Positions 1 through 13,305 of a stretch of DNA of 64,000 nucleotides are shown here, in pieces (position 1 is the first letter of the stretch; each line of letters starts with the position of its first letter). The notes below the pieces were generated by a model, which was given only the letters and a program-made list of their open reading frames with translations, did no database searches and had not been told where the DNA came from. Location: NCBI GenBank assembly GCA_002005505.1, contig KV908403.1, positions 61,288 through 125,287 of the forward strand. The letters are read 5' to 3'. Position numbers and translations under genes: made by a program. The stretch is from Botryococcus braunii. Its lineage: Eukaryota > Chlorophyta > Trebouxiophyceae.

Positions 1-2181
1 ATCGTCTATGCCAATGCGGCATCTACCCCTTAATTGTATGGACGTCCTTGAAGGAGGAGGAAGGTGTTTGATCGGTGGACCCAACACCTTCTCCCCTGTG
101 ATTGGTGTGTTTTCTCTCACAGGCAGATGCGCTCCTCCAGCATTCCCCTACATTCTGTTTGCTGCGCAATCCTATTCCTAATATGTAAAGGCCCCTTGTC
201 TCCACATGGGATCTTAAATGGATATCCTATCGATGGCATGAATTCATGAAGCCTTCATCAAGGCTCAGGAGGACAGATGTTCTAAGGAGATAAGGCATGT
301 GCTGTACTGGGGTCAATGAAAAAGGCTGTAGAAGACTCCGAACAACACTTACATACTGATGTCATTGCGCCAAAGACACGTGTACAGGATGCCATGCGCA
401 AAAATGAAAGTTTCACAATGCGCAGGATGTATAAATGGAATGAAGTGCTTTCTCAAACATCACTGGACGTCGTCTAGTAGAACTCCACACGTGGTAATAA
501 TATTACATCATGCTTAGTTTTAATCCTTAGCCTGATGAGGCTATCCATCAGTGCCGAAGCCCGTAGGATGGTGAGAAGCCTCCTTAGGCTATCACCTAGT
601 TCCCCAAATGGGAAGGACGCACCCATGTCTCTGGCCTGTGGTCCCACATTGCACCTTCCCAAGGGTTTCATGGGCTGAAACGAGGATTGACCCAGCCATC
701 ACCACTGGGACGCCCTTACTATGTAACCAGTTCAGCATCTGCCCAGATTCGTGGACCAAGGGTAGCAACAAGCCAAGACCGGCACCATAGGAAAGGAAAG
801 AAGGAAGATTACATCCAAAGACCACATATAAGGTAAGTTAGTTACTGTATTTGCGTGCCACAGACCCGTGAGGTTTGAGCTGTACTTGATCAAGTACAGC
901 TCATGAGAGGCACCTCGTATACGTACGTACAGCCCTGGCCGGTAAGCCTTGCCAGGGCTAATGATGCCGCCGGCGACGCTCAACATGCTGCATTCACATG
1001 TCGGACCCCCTTCCCCCCGACCCCGCGGCGGGACGTGTGCACTTCTCAAGAGCTTCCGGAATAGACTCTCCATGGCCACATCCATATCCGCTCTCTACCA
1101 TTAACCAGGCACCACTGTAAACAACGTTGTTAACGCTCATGATATCAGATATGATTATGTCAAAAGAATTCGTTTAGGAAAACAAAAAATTCCCCTGAAC
1201 ACATTCACCAGGTCGTGACTACATACAGAGTACTCGCCTCGGTCTGCGCCGTGCCAGCAAAAAAATACGACCCCCTGGGAGTGATAGGCTGCTATCTACA
1301 AGCAGGATGCTCACAAGGATTCACGTCCAAAGCGGAAGCTTCGCTGCTGCAACTGCTTGTCAATTCGAATTTATATGCCATCTCCCCCTTCTAAAATTCA
1401 TAGTATAAATCCACACTTCGGGGGGCACACATCCTCCGTCTTATTGTCAGAATCTAGTAAGGGATACAGCATATCCTTACATTTATGTATGCATCAACAT
1501 CCTAAAGGATCATGAACTTGATGAACATTGCTAAAAGATTATGTTTCCATGGTATCAGACGCCACAAGTAGTTGTGATGGCTCTCTCACAACGTGCACGC
1601 CCGCTGCCAGGAACAGCTTGCCCAACATTGCTGAGCTCCTCGAGGTGCAGCTTAGCCAGATCCGGAGTGCCCACAATGGCCAGGTCCCTTGCCCTTGTTA
1701 CATCCTTGCAAGGCTCTGCCTTCGAGAATGTTAAGGCTTCCATTGCCACTTGTGTGCAGTGCTATCATGCGCAGTACCGCACATGACGTGCAGTGCAATC
1801 AGGCACTAGATTCAAACATAAGACACAATAATTTGCACAGCGTCCAATAAAACAATATGTGTTTGTCAACTGTACCCCATAAATTCTAATCTGCACCACA
1901 TGTATGCTGCACCGCATGCGTGTATCCTGCAGCCTAAATACTAAATTCCTTTAGAGTGCACTGCATTTCATGTAATACACAGTACATTCTGTAGTCAAAT
2001 GCAAACAAGTCTGAAAGAATGCGTCCGCAGCACCGAGTCTGTGACCCTCTGAGTTTGGGATCCACATCTGGTCCACCGCTGATTGGACGGCGCAGCATAT
2101 CGGCCCGACTCTGCCAGATTTCTGGAACGTCTCACGCGCCATTCTATCTCTCCACAGTGCTGTGGCCGGTAGCAGCGGCTG
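1..2181. other. Intergenic, no supported gene
   Basis: This is the 3' side of the fibrillin gene. Open frames here are short, without recognisable domains or codon bias. It contains a perfect 28-bp palindrome (876-903) and a hairpin with 9-bp arms (931-939/951-959). I see no coding exon, RNA gene or transposon ends. Confidence 0.5.
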
Positions 2182-4864
<2,683 letters not shown>

Positions 4865-5109
4865 TTATCTAAGTACGTACCACGAAGTGCCACTTAGGAC
4901 GCAATTCGACCACTTGGCCTATCAAAAACATAGAATCTAAGTTTCTTCTTCAAATCCTCTCTCGTGGCATAGGCGTACATGACGTGTTGTGCGGCACATC
5001 GCATGCATATGACCCATGGCCCATTGGCGCGCAGCGTGCTGGGCCCGCACTGGGCCCGCACCGGGCTCCGCTGCGCAGCGTGCTGCTCATCTCACCAACG
5101 AAGTCAAGT

Positions 5110-5142
<33 letters not shown>

Positions 5143-5195
5143 ATTTTTAACTTCCTCTCACTTAGTTGGTTTGGTAATTTAAAATAATAATTATG

Positions 5196-5261
<66 letters not shown>

Positions 5262-5448
5262 GGGTGCCAGTGACACTAAGGGACCGTTGGGTGACTGTCC
5301 ACCAGTGGTGGTGAAATGCGCTTCCTTGTCAGCATCCACGTGGAGGTCATGTAGAGGAGTGCAGTATAGCTGAGATTGCTGTGTATGCACGCCACTACAC
5401 CTTCTTCTTCTTCTTTCTTCTTCTACTTCTTCTTCGTCTTCTTCAATT

Positions 5449-5500
5449 AAAGGAAAAGTGAAATATATCAGTCTCAGGCCCCCGATGCCCGAATAGTCAC
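5449..5500 (+). repeat. 52-bp dispersed repeat, copy 1
   Basis: Matches 44533-44584 at 49 of 52 positions in the same orientation, with unrelated flanks. Probably a fragment of a repeat family; no terminal structure is visible. Confidence 0.75.
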
Positions 5501-5697
5501 GTTTCGACATCGATGGATATCCGAATGGCCGTAAGTGCAGAAATGGTATATGCCCGGGTAGAAGTCACACGATAAGAACAGCAATATAATAATAATACGC
5601 CAAGGAAGAATAGAAACGTCCATAATAATAAACGTGGTAATATAAATAATAACAACAGAACCGATAATGTGAATAATGTGGAAAATGTGAAGAATGT

Positions 5698-5993
<296 letters not shown>

Positions 5994-6165
5994 GTGGTTG
6001 TTGTGTATACTGAGCTGTAATGATATAAGCACAAAATTGGGGGACACCCACACCCACTGAAAGGGGGGGGGGTGGGCCTGGGGTGTGAGGGAGAAGGGCA
6101 GGGAGGGAGGGGGGGAGGGAGGGGGGAGGGAGGGGGGGAGGAGAAAGACAGACAGAGAGAGAGAG

Positions 6166-6856
6166 TGAAATATTCTGGGCTTGGCGTATCCTGCATGGTG
6201 GCGGCACGGAGGGTGTTAGACGATGTCCTCCTACTTGTGCGTTGTTAAGTAGGCACGGACATATACAAGTCAAGGACTGGTTAGCAACTGATTGATAGAC
6301 ACCCGGAGTGCCACTATAGTTCCAACCAAGTGTTACAATATCTCTCATCTCTCCTAACAAGGTGACGCAGTTCAAACACGCCTAACCTGCTCTCACCCAG
6401 GTCGTGTTCATTACTTTGTCCGATGAGCTAAACTCAACTCTATATGTCTAACATGTTCTAACAATGTTCATCTGAGTGCTAAATCCAGGAATACAATAAG
6501 GATTAAGTCACCTGCATGGTGGCGGCACGGAGGGTGTTAGACGATGTCCTCCTACTTGTGCGTTGTTAAGTAGGCACGGACATATACAAGTCAAGGACTG
6601 GTTAGCAACTGATTGATAGACACCCGGAGTGCCACTATAGTTCCAACCAAGTGCCTTCCCTATCCGTGCTTGCCCCATATGCCTCCTTTCTACAAACGTG
6701 TCTGTAACTTGCGTTATGATAGTCTTCGTTCAAATGCATGTATTGCCTGGCAGAACTCAGGGTTCTGCCTCTCTTTCCTAATTGGTATTGTCTTCATACG
6801 GAGACTTGCCATTATTACTCCTCTGAGGGAAAGGCATAAAATTAATTAACACAACA
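6166..6856 (-). repeat. 3' LTR of copia element (691 bp)
   Basis: Read on plus it starts TGAAATATTC and ends AACACAACA; the same 691 bp recur at 12615-13305. It contains two 143-bp direct copies, 6190-6332 and 6511-6653, separated by unique sequence. Confidence 0.97.
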
Positions 6857-6868
6857 CTTCCCCTTGCC
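6857..6868 (-). other. Polypurine tract (plus-strand primer)
   Basis: On the minus strand GGCAAGGGGAAG lies directly before the 3' LTR, the standard place where second-strand DNA synthesis is primed. It is also only six bases from the gag-pol stop codon. Confidence 0.8.
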
Positions 6869-6874
6869 TTTACC

Positions 6875-9800
6875 TCACAGAAACTTGGCCAGTCCCAGTG
6901 AGTTACGATGTCCCAGAAACACTTGTCTAACTAGTGGTTTGGTAAAAATGTCAGCCACATTTCTAGCAGATTGAATGTACTTGAATTCAACCTGCCCCTT
7001 TGCAATAGCTTCACGTGCGAAATGACAGCTAATTGCAATATGCTTTGTGTGTTTGGAGTACACCGGATTCCTCAGGTGGTTTATACACCCTTGGTTGTCA
7101 CAATGAATCTTCACTATCCACGGTAACACTCCAATTTCCTCCAGGAAACCTCTCAGCCAATTTGCTTCCTTCACAACAGCACTTGCTGCCATGAATTCAG
7201 CCTCCACTGTTGAAGTGGCAACAGCAGATTGCTTTTTACTTCCCCACACTACTGCTCCTCCAAACACAGTGAGGACAAAGCCAGTGGTAGAGAAGCGATG
7301 ATCCTGATCACCTCCATAGTCGGCATCCACATAGCCTTCTAGCTCTATCTCCCCCCCTCCGAGAGTTAGAACCAAATCTCGGGTTCCTTTCAGATACTTC
7401 AACACACGGATGGCTTCATTCCAATGTGCTGTGGTGGGAGATATGCGATAACGAGACAATACACCTACTGCCTGAGCTATATCGGGACGTGTGGTGTTGG
7501 CTATATACAGAAGAGACCCTACTAACTCACAGTAACGGTGACCTGGAGGTAGTGGACTGCCAGCACCAATGCTGTCGCTCCCATCTCTCGGTGCAGGCCT
7601 TTGGGACATTACGAAATCTTTTGTCATGGGAGTATCAGGTCCCACTGACTCAAGATCCAAGCCAAATTTCTCTACAAGTGCATCGATTTTAGGGATGCAA
7701 CTCAGGGTGATCAGCCCTTTATCTCTATCTCTCATCACTTGACATCCCAAGAAATCCTTCACTTCCCCAAGATCATGGATGGTGAATTCTTTCTTGAGAA
7801 GTCCCTTCACTCTCTCGATTTCTGACATGCCCTTGGAAACTATCAGAAGATCATCAACATAGATCAGCACATAGGACTTTCCTCCATCAGTAGAGCATCT
7901 CACATACACTCCCGCATCACTCTTGCACACCTCATACCCCATGACTTCAAGTTTGTCATTCAGGGTTTTGTGCCAGGCACGTGGAGCCTGCTTCAGGCCA
8001 TACAACGCCTTTCTCAATCGGCACACAATATTCTTATCACCATTCTCAAAGCCAGGAGGTTGCGTTACATATACTTCCTCCTCGAGCTCACCATTCAGAA
8101 AGGCGGTCTTAACGTCCACCTGATGAATTTCACAGCCCTCTCTTGCAGCAACAGCAAGCAGAGCTCTTCTAGCTCCATAGCTACTAGTAGGAGCAAAGAC
8201 CTCCATCACATCCACTCCAGGGATTTGTCTGCATCCCTGTGCCACTAATCTGGCCTTGAATCTCACAACATTGCCATGTGCATCCATTTTCACTGAAAAT
8301 ATCCAGTGAACTGGAATAACCTTATGTCCACGAGGTCTCGGAACATACTCCATGACCTCATGAGTATCTAGAGAATTTTGCTCTTCCTGCATAGCTGCCT
8401 TCCAGTATTCCCACTGGGGAGACATCTGTGCTTCTCTCAAATTAGAGGGAACGTGAATTTTCCCAAATCTGACACCTGTGTGCTTTTCCTCTGAATTGCC
8501 TGATTTTCTCTCACTTTGTCCAGAACCCACTACTCTTCCACTGACACTCGCTGAGTTACACATCACAGGCTCTCCAGTAGAAGTAGAATGCTCTCTCATA
8601 GCACGCTCTCGCTTGGACTCACACTTGGCTTTGCACAAGTTACTCTGCTCATCCCTCACATCATCCTCCCATGCACAGGTACCTCTCGGACAGTCTTTGT
8701 AATTTGGAATCCCTTCACATTGTCCAGACTTCCGATTCACCTCCTCAGACACACTCTGACATGCCTGCAAGAGTTCAGACTCTTCAGGTCTCTCACAAGC
8801 AACATCGGGATATGGCAGAGTGTCTGCATACTTCCCCTGATTTATGTGATCCACATGCCTCTCAGACCGACTGCATGTCACTGTTGGGAGTGACCTCACA
8901 TCTCTGACATCACTCTCCCAGGCACAGGTACCTCTCAGTGAGCACTTGTAATTTGGTCTGTCTCCACAATGTCTGTGCTCCTGATTCACCTCCTCCTCTC
9001 GTCCCTTACATGGAGTCAAGGATGCAGATCCTGTCTCCCGCTCACAATCATGTTTGGCTGGTGCAGAGAAAGCATATGATGCTTCCTCTGACCGGTGGCT
9101 GCCACCACAGTCCCGTCCAGGAGTGCTCTGACTGGACGGGTTGCCAGAAGAACTCTGCATGGTCACATCTCTTACATTTCTCTCAGTCACTGAACAAGAC
9201 CCACCCATACTGCTCAGCTCCCCGGGACCATTTGCAGCTTTGCATGTAGCTGCCCCCCTCACTGCACTCACATGCAATTCATGCCCCTCATGTGAATCAC
9301 CCTCTAGCTGCACTTCCCCTGGTCCCTGTGACAGAGAGTCACATTCAGTCAACCCCTCTCGCTCTCTGCTCTCTCCCTTCTCCTGTGGCAGCAGGAGGTC
9401 TTTGGCGGCAGTGCGTTGTTCGTGTCGTTGAGCCCGGGTCAGGCCATCCAATTGGTGGTTGCGGCAATCAGACCTAGTTGGTCTGAGGACCTCCTGGGCT
9501 CGCTCCATCTGCGGTCGAAGGTGGGAGTCCTGTCTCACTCCTCTGGCTAAGTCCTGTACTGCCTCCAGGGTTTGATCCATCTCCACTGGGTCACACAGTC
9601 TTCTGGATTCAGGCTCGGGCTCAGCCTCACTGGGGGGTCCTGTGACAGGCTGTGTGGGGAGGTTGCTGGAGGCTGGCAGGTACTCAGGCTCACTGTGTGG
9701 GTCATCAAGATCTGTCTCAAGGCTGATGTTGGTTGTGCCAGGGGAGGTGCCGGGAAAGACTGGGGGAGTGTCACTTGCAGAGGGCTCAGGACACAGAAAC

Positions 9801-12277
9801 TCTGTAGACTGTGTTGAGGAAACGCTCATGCCAACCCGAGAGGCTCCCCTGAGGTGCTCCACGAAAACCACATCTCTGCTCTCCTTCCAGATACCCCCTC
9901 CCACATAGATCCGATAGGCTTTGGAGGAGGCTGAGTAACCAGTAAGCATCCCTGGCACAGTTTTAGGGGAAAACACAGAGCGCTGGACATCAGGAATGTG
10001 CACAAAGGCCAAGCAACCCCAGGTACGCAGTGGGGTTACATTTGGTTTGTAGCCAAAAAATAATTCTGATGGCGTGCGGTCCCTCCCGGTACTGGGACCC
10101 ATGTTCAGTAGGGTGCATGCAGTTTCCAGGGCCTCCTTCCACAACGTTGGACTGGCAGCTGCAAAAGCCAGAAGAGTCCTGGTACGTTCCTTGAGGGTGC
10201 GATTGGCTCTTTCAGCCGCTCCATTCTGTTGCGGGGTGTAAGGAGCTGAGGTCTCCAATTTAGTCCCCTGGGATGCACAAAATTCTTTGAACGTGGCATT
10301 CAGAAATTCAGTTCCACGGTCACACCGGACACACTTCACTTTGGTTTTCTTCTGGGTCTGCCAGTATAGAATGAGGTCCCTCACAGCAGCACTGATGGCA
10401 TCTTTGGACTTCACAGGCAGGACCGCCTTTAACTGAGATGACTCATCCAAAGCAGTCACCCAGTAACGTTCACCAGTTACTGCAGCAGGAAAAATGGGGC
10501 CCACAGTGTCAATATGTACTCTGTCAAGTGGTTCAACAGCTGGTCTACTGCTTATTCCAAATGGAGGCCGAGACGTCTTTCCCTCAATACATGCTTCACA
10601 GTAGACTGGACAATTGGAGCAGGGACATAGGGATGTATCAAGTCCCGAGACCAGGTCCTCATTGGTTAGGCGCTGCATCCATGTTTCACCTGGATGTCCC
10701 ATTCTGCTATGCCAGAGGTATCGTCTGGCACAGTTGTGTGAGTTTTGGGTGGGGGTTTTGGACTTCACAGCAGCTGAAATTCTTCTGTGGTTAACACTGG
10801 GACTCAGAGCTACAACTTGATGAATATAAAATAGCCCTTTCTCTGCACTGATCCGAGACCTCCAGCTGTTTGGACCACAGACTTCAGTGAACGCTCCAAC
10901 ATCATCTGTGCGAAAGACTGCCCCATCCCGCAATGCTGCAGATACTGACAGTATGTTTGAGGTTGCAGAAGGAACACACTGAACATGATGTATCCACAGG
11001 GGAACTCCCACTCGACTGAGGATGCAGACAGAGCCTGATGCTACAATTCCTCCAGTGGCATCTGAAGTGGCCAGATGTAATGGGATGGGTTTGGCATGCA
11101 CAGTTGGATTATGTAGTAGGGTCACATCATTCACCAGATGTACAGATGCTCCACTGTCCACCAGCCAGGATTGCAGAGACGAATTTCTGACAGGAGTCTT
11201 CAGGATGTTGAGGGAAATTATGTATGGCATACCTCCAGGTGGTGGAGGTGGGGGAGCTGGGGGTTGGAACCATGCCGGAAAGGCATCCAGTCCAGGGTGC
11301 GCCAGCTGGGCTGCAGGAGGGTGTGGGCCACCCATATGTGGAGGTCCCTGTGGCCACATTCCCTGCAATTGTTGGACCGCTGCCACTACGTTCCGTTGGG
11401 TCTCCTCGTCCCGCTTCCTCTTTCGACAGTCCCTCCAGTAATGCCCCTTCTTATTGCAGTAGTTGCAGATGCCCTTAGTCTCGGACTTGGCCTCAGAGAC
11501 AGTTGGTTGGGCCTGCTGATGGACTGCACTGGCAGCTGGTGGGGTATTGGCTCCACTGGAGCCTTGTCCAAGAGCCAAAACCCTTGGTTGGCGAGGAGCA
11601 TATTCATCAAAACCCACTGCAGCTGCTGTGTTGCGCAGAAGTCCAGCCAGCTTCTCCAGGGGTTGTGCTGCAGCAGTTGTGATCATTCCTGGCTCTTTAG
11701 CTGCATCAGGCAAGCCCTGCACAATCTGGGTTGCAACGTGTGCATCCAGTAGAGCATGGTTGTTCCTGTCAAGGCATGCCTTCAGGTTGATCATTCTGTT
11801 GACATATTGCGAAATCGTCTCGTCATGTTTCATTCCCTGGCTCATTTCTTGGAGCCAATCTGCATTGGCCTCGATATTATATCCACCAATAAACTTTCTG
11901 CAGATGAACTCATATGCATCATAAGCAGAGGGCAGATTAGACAGAGGTCCCAGCCATTCCTCTGGGACTGACTCATAAATCAGTAACATTGCGGCTGCGT
12001 CATGTGCTGTACCAGGCATAGCCTCCAGGATGGCAGGCAAAGACCCTTTTGACTCATTTGCTGCCAAAAATGCATTCTTCCAAACAATAATATTTGTCCC
12101 CCGTTCCTTCAGTTTTATGTGTACCTTGACATTTGTTGGGATAATCTTGGGCAGCTCATCTCCGCTGCCTCTTGAGGTGCTGGGAGTACACGGTTCTCTG
12201 ATGGGTGTGGATGAGGCTGGTTCACTGCTTGACGTTGATGCTCCACTAGCTGATGATCCTTTCTTCTTGGAAGTCAT
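6875..12277 (-). CDS. Ty1/copia Gag-Pol polyprotein, 1800 aa, intact
   Basis: Single ORF with ATG at 12277, preceded in frame by a TAA 15 nt upstream. Domains in order: Gag helical region (about 50-210); CCHC zinc knuckle CNYCNKKGHYWRDC (about 271-284); aspartic protease WLVDSGAS (about 371); integrase zinc finger (H...H about 523-528, then CPVYCEACIEGK); integrase catalytic core with D in HIDTVGP (about 590), D in RCDRGTEF (about 653) and E in NGAAERANR (about 689); reverse transcriptase about 1310-1510 with YVDDLL (about 1473); RNase H with VDADYGGD (about 1660) and STVEAEFMA. All catalytic residues I can check are present. There is no gag/pol frameshift. Between integrase and RT lies an unusual ~420-aa hydrophilic linker containing a duplicated Cys motif. 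Confidence 0.98.
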   Translation of the reverse strand: MTSKKKGSSASGASTSSSEPASSTPIREPCTPSTSRGSGDELPKIIPTNVKVHIKLKERGTNIIVWKNAFLAANESKGSLPAILEAMPGTAHDAAAMLLIYESVPEEWLGPLSNLPSAYDAYEFICRKFIGGYNIEANADWLQEMSQGMKHDETISQYVNRMINLKACLDRNNHALLDAHVATQIVQGLPDAAKEPGMITTAAAQPLEKLAGLLRNTAAAVGFDEYAPRQPRVLALGQGSSGANTPPAASAVHQQAQPTVSEAKSETKGICNYCNKKGHYWRDCRKRKRDEETQRNVVAAVQQLQGMWPQGPPHMGGPHPPAAQLAHPGLDAFPAWFQPPAPPPPPPGGMPYIISLNILKTPVRNSSLQSWLVDSGASVHLVNDVTLLHNPTVHAKPIPLHLATSDATGGIVASGSVCILSRVGVPLWIHHVQCVPSATSNILSVSAALRDGAVFRTDDVGAFTEVCGPNSWRSRISAEKGLFYIHQVVALSPSVNHRRISAAVKSKTPTQNSHNCARRYLWHSRMGHPGETWMQRLTNEDLVSGLDTSLCPCSNCPVYCEACIEGKTSRPPFGISSRPAVEPLDRVHIDTVGPIFPAAVTGERYWVTALDESSQLKAVLPVKSKDAISAAVRDLILYWQTQKKTKVKCVRCDRGTEFLNATFKEFCASQGTKLETSAPYTPQQNGAAERANRTLKERTRTLLAFAAASPTLWKEALETACTLLNMGPSTGRDRTPSELFFGYKPNVTPLRTWGCLAFVHIPDVQRSVFSPKTVPGMLTGYSASSKAYRIYVGGGIWKESRDVVFVEHLRGASRVGMSVSSTQSTEFLCPEPSASDTPPVFPGTSPGTTNISLETDLDDPHSEPEYLPASSNLPTQPVTGPPSEAEPEPESRRLCDPVEMDQTLEAVQDLARGVRQDSHLRPQMERAQEVLRPTRSDCRNHQLDGLTRAQRHEQRTAAKDLLLPQEKGESREREGLTECDSLSQGPGEVQLEGDSHEGHELHVSAVRGAATCKAANGPGELSSMGGSCSVTERNVRDVTMQSSSGNPSSQSTPGRDCGGSHRSEEASYAFSAPAKHDCERETGSASLTPCKGREEEVNQEHRHCGDRPNYKCSLRGTCAWESDVRDVRSLPTVTCSRSERHVDHINQGKYADTLPYPDVACERPEESELLQACQSVSEEVNRKSGQCEGIPNYKDCPRGTCAWEDDVRDEQSNLCKAKCESKRERAMREHSTSTGEPVMCNSASVSGRVVGSGQSERKSGNSEEKHTGVRFGKIHVPSNLREAQMSPQWEYWKAAMQEEQNSLDTHEVMEYVPRPRGHKVIPVHWIFSVKMDAHGNVVRFKARLVAQGCRQIPGVDVMEVFAPTSSYGARRALLAVAAREGCEIHQVDVKTAFLNGELEEEVYVTQPPGFENGDKNIVCRLRKALYGLKQAPRAWHKTLNDKLEVMGYEVCKSDAGVYVRCSTDGGKSYVLIYVDDLLIVSKGMSEIERVKGLLKKEFTIHDLGEVKDFLGCQVMRDRDKGLITLSCIPKIDALVEKFGLDLESVGPDTPMTKDFVMSQRPAPRDGSDSIGAGSPLPPGHRYCELVGSLLYIANTTRPDIAQAVGVLSRYRISPTTAHWNEAIRVLKYLKGTRDLVLTLGGGEIELEGYVDADYGGDQDHRFSTTGFVLTVFGGAVVWGSKKQSAVATSTVEAEFMAASAVVKEANWLRGFLEEIGVLPWIVKIHCDNQGCINHLRNPVYSKHTKHIAISCHFAREAIAKGQVEFKYIQSARNVADIFTKPLVRQVFLGHRNSLGLAKFL

Positions 12278-12546
12278 AATTCCCCAGTTGTCTTATAACT
12301 CCAGTACTCGCAAGGTAGCAGCAAGATCTTACTTCTGAACCAGGTGGGTTGAGCTAACGGACAGCCAACGTGAAGGTGAAAGATGTAGTCTTTGACGATA
12401 AAGGCTCTCTCGTCAGGATTGCGGTCTCCACGTTGTCCTCCTTCTCTGATTAGTTCGTTGTATGACGGAGGTCCTGATCTCAAGCGCGCTGGAACGTTGA
12501 GGTTGGTGGTCTTCCTGGCTGTTTGCTTTGTCCGCTTCTTCGCCAT
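12274..12546 (-). CDS. Leader ORF of copia element with histone H3 tail-like N-terminus, 90 aa
   Basis: A true ATG at 12546, 54 nt from the primer-binding site, opens a 90-codon frame. Its N-terminus MAKKRTKQTARKTT contains RTKQTARK, identical to histone H3 residues 2-9, followed by T where H3 has Ser10. A PPSY motif follows at residues 26-29, then a charged middle. The stop TGA (12276-12274) overlaps the Gag-Pol ATG (12277-12275) as ATGA, so the two frames are offset by one base. I know no copia family with such an ORF. It could be a real leader peptide, a translational control device or chance; the frame being open up to the exact overlap favours selection, but one copy cannot prove it. Confidence 0.6.
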   Translation of the reverse strand: MAKKRTKQTARKTTNLNVPARLRSGPPSYNELIREGGQRGDRNPDERAFIVKDYIFHLHVGCPLAQPTWFRSKILLLPCEYWSYKTTGEL

Positions 12547-12600
12547 TCACAGTCTAGTGAGCTCCGATTTAGGCGCCACCCACTCTCAGCATCCGAGCCC

Positions 12601-12614
12601 GTGGGCCCATAACC
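12601..12614 (-). other. Primer-binding site, half-tRNA-iMet type
   Basis: Immediately inside the 5' LTR. Read on plus, GTGGGCCCATAACC equals the anticodon stem-loop of initiator tRNA-Met (CCCAUAACC includes the CAU anticodon), not the usual 3' acceptor end. This is the arrangement known from Drosophila copia, which primes from a tRNA-iMet fragment cut in the anticodon loop. Confidence 0.8.
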
Positions 12615-13301
12615 TGAAATATTCTGGGCTTGGCGTATCCTGCATGGTGGCGGCACGGAGGGTGTTAGACGATGTCCTCCTACTTGTGCGTTGTTAAGTA
12701 GGCACGGACATATACAAGTCAAGGACTGGTTAGCAACTGATTGATAGACACCCGGAGTGCCACTATAGTTCCAACCAAGTGTTACAATATCTCTCATCTC
12801 TCCTAACAAGGTGACGCAGTTCAAACACGCCTAACCTGCTCTCACCCAGGTCGTGTTCATTACTTTGTCCGATGAGCTAAACTCAACTCTATATGTCTAA
12901 CATGTTCTAACAATGTTCATCTGAGTGCTAAATCCAGGAATACAATAAGGATTAAGTCACCTGCATGGTGGCGGCACGGAGGGTGTTAGACGATGTCCTC
13001 CTACTTGTGCGTTGTTAAGTAGGCACGGACATATACAAGTCAAGGACTGGTTAGCAACTGATTGATAGACACCCGGAGTGCCACTATAGTTCCAACCAAG
13101 TGCCTTCCCTATCCGTGCTTGCCCCATATGCCTCCTTTCTACAAACGTGTCTGTAACTTGCGTTATGATAGTCTTCGTTCAAATGCATGTATTGCCTGGC
13201 AGAACTCAGGGTTCTGCCTCTCTTTCCTAATTGGTATTGTCTTCATACGGAGACTTGCCATTATTACTCCTCTGAGGGAAAGGCATAAAATTAATTAACA
13301 C

Positions 13302-13305
<4 letters not shown>
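12615..13305 (-). repeat. 5' LTR of copia element (691 bp)
   Basis: Appears identical to 6166-6856 by eye. Internal 143-bp copies are at 12639-12781 and 12960-13102. The element is transcribed leftward from this LTR. It is followed by GAGAG and the rest of the split (GA)n tract, which ends near 13362. Confidence 0.97.

Larger units (their letters stand above)
6166..13305 (-). mobile_element. Complete Ty1/copia LTR retrotransposon, 7140 bp
   Basis: The element has two LTRs of the same length (691 bp, TG...CA), a primer-binding site next to the 5' LTR, a polypurine tract next to the 3' LTR, a small leader ORF and one uninterrupted 1800-codon gag-pol ORF. The pol order protease, integrase, RT, RNase H is diagnostic of Ty1/copia. 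Five bases GAGAG flank both ends (6161-6165 and 13306-13310) as target-site duplication. The LTRs look identical by eye and the ORF has no stop or frameshift, so the insertion should be young and perhaps autonomous. It lies about 1.3 kb upstream of the fibrillin gene, in the same orientation. Confidence 0.97.

Noticed and set aside
732..1085. 117-aa minus-strand frame
   Set aside because: No family similarity, includes a palindrome, and has no support from splice sites or neighbours.
6613..6849. 78-aa frame repeated exactly at 13062-13298
   Set aside because: Lies inside both LTRs; it is duplicated only because the LTRs are identical, and shows no domain.
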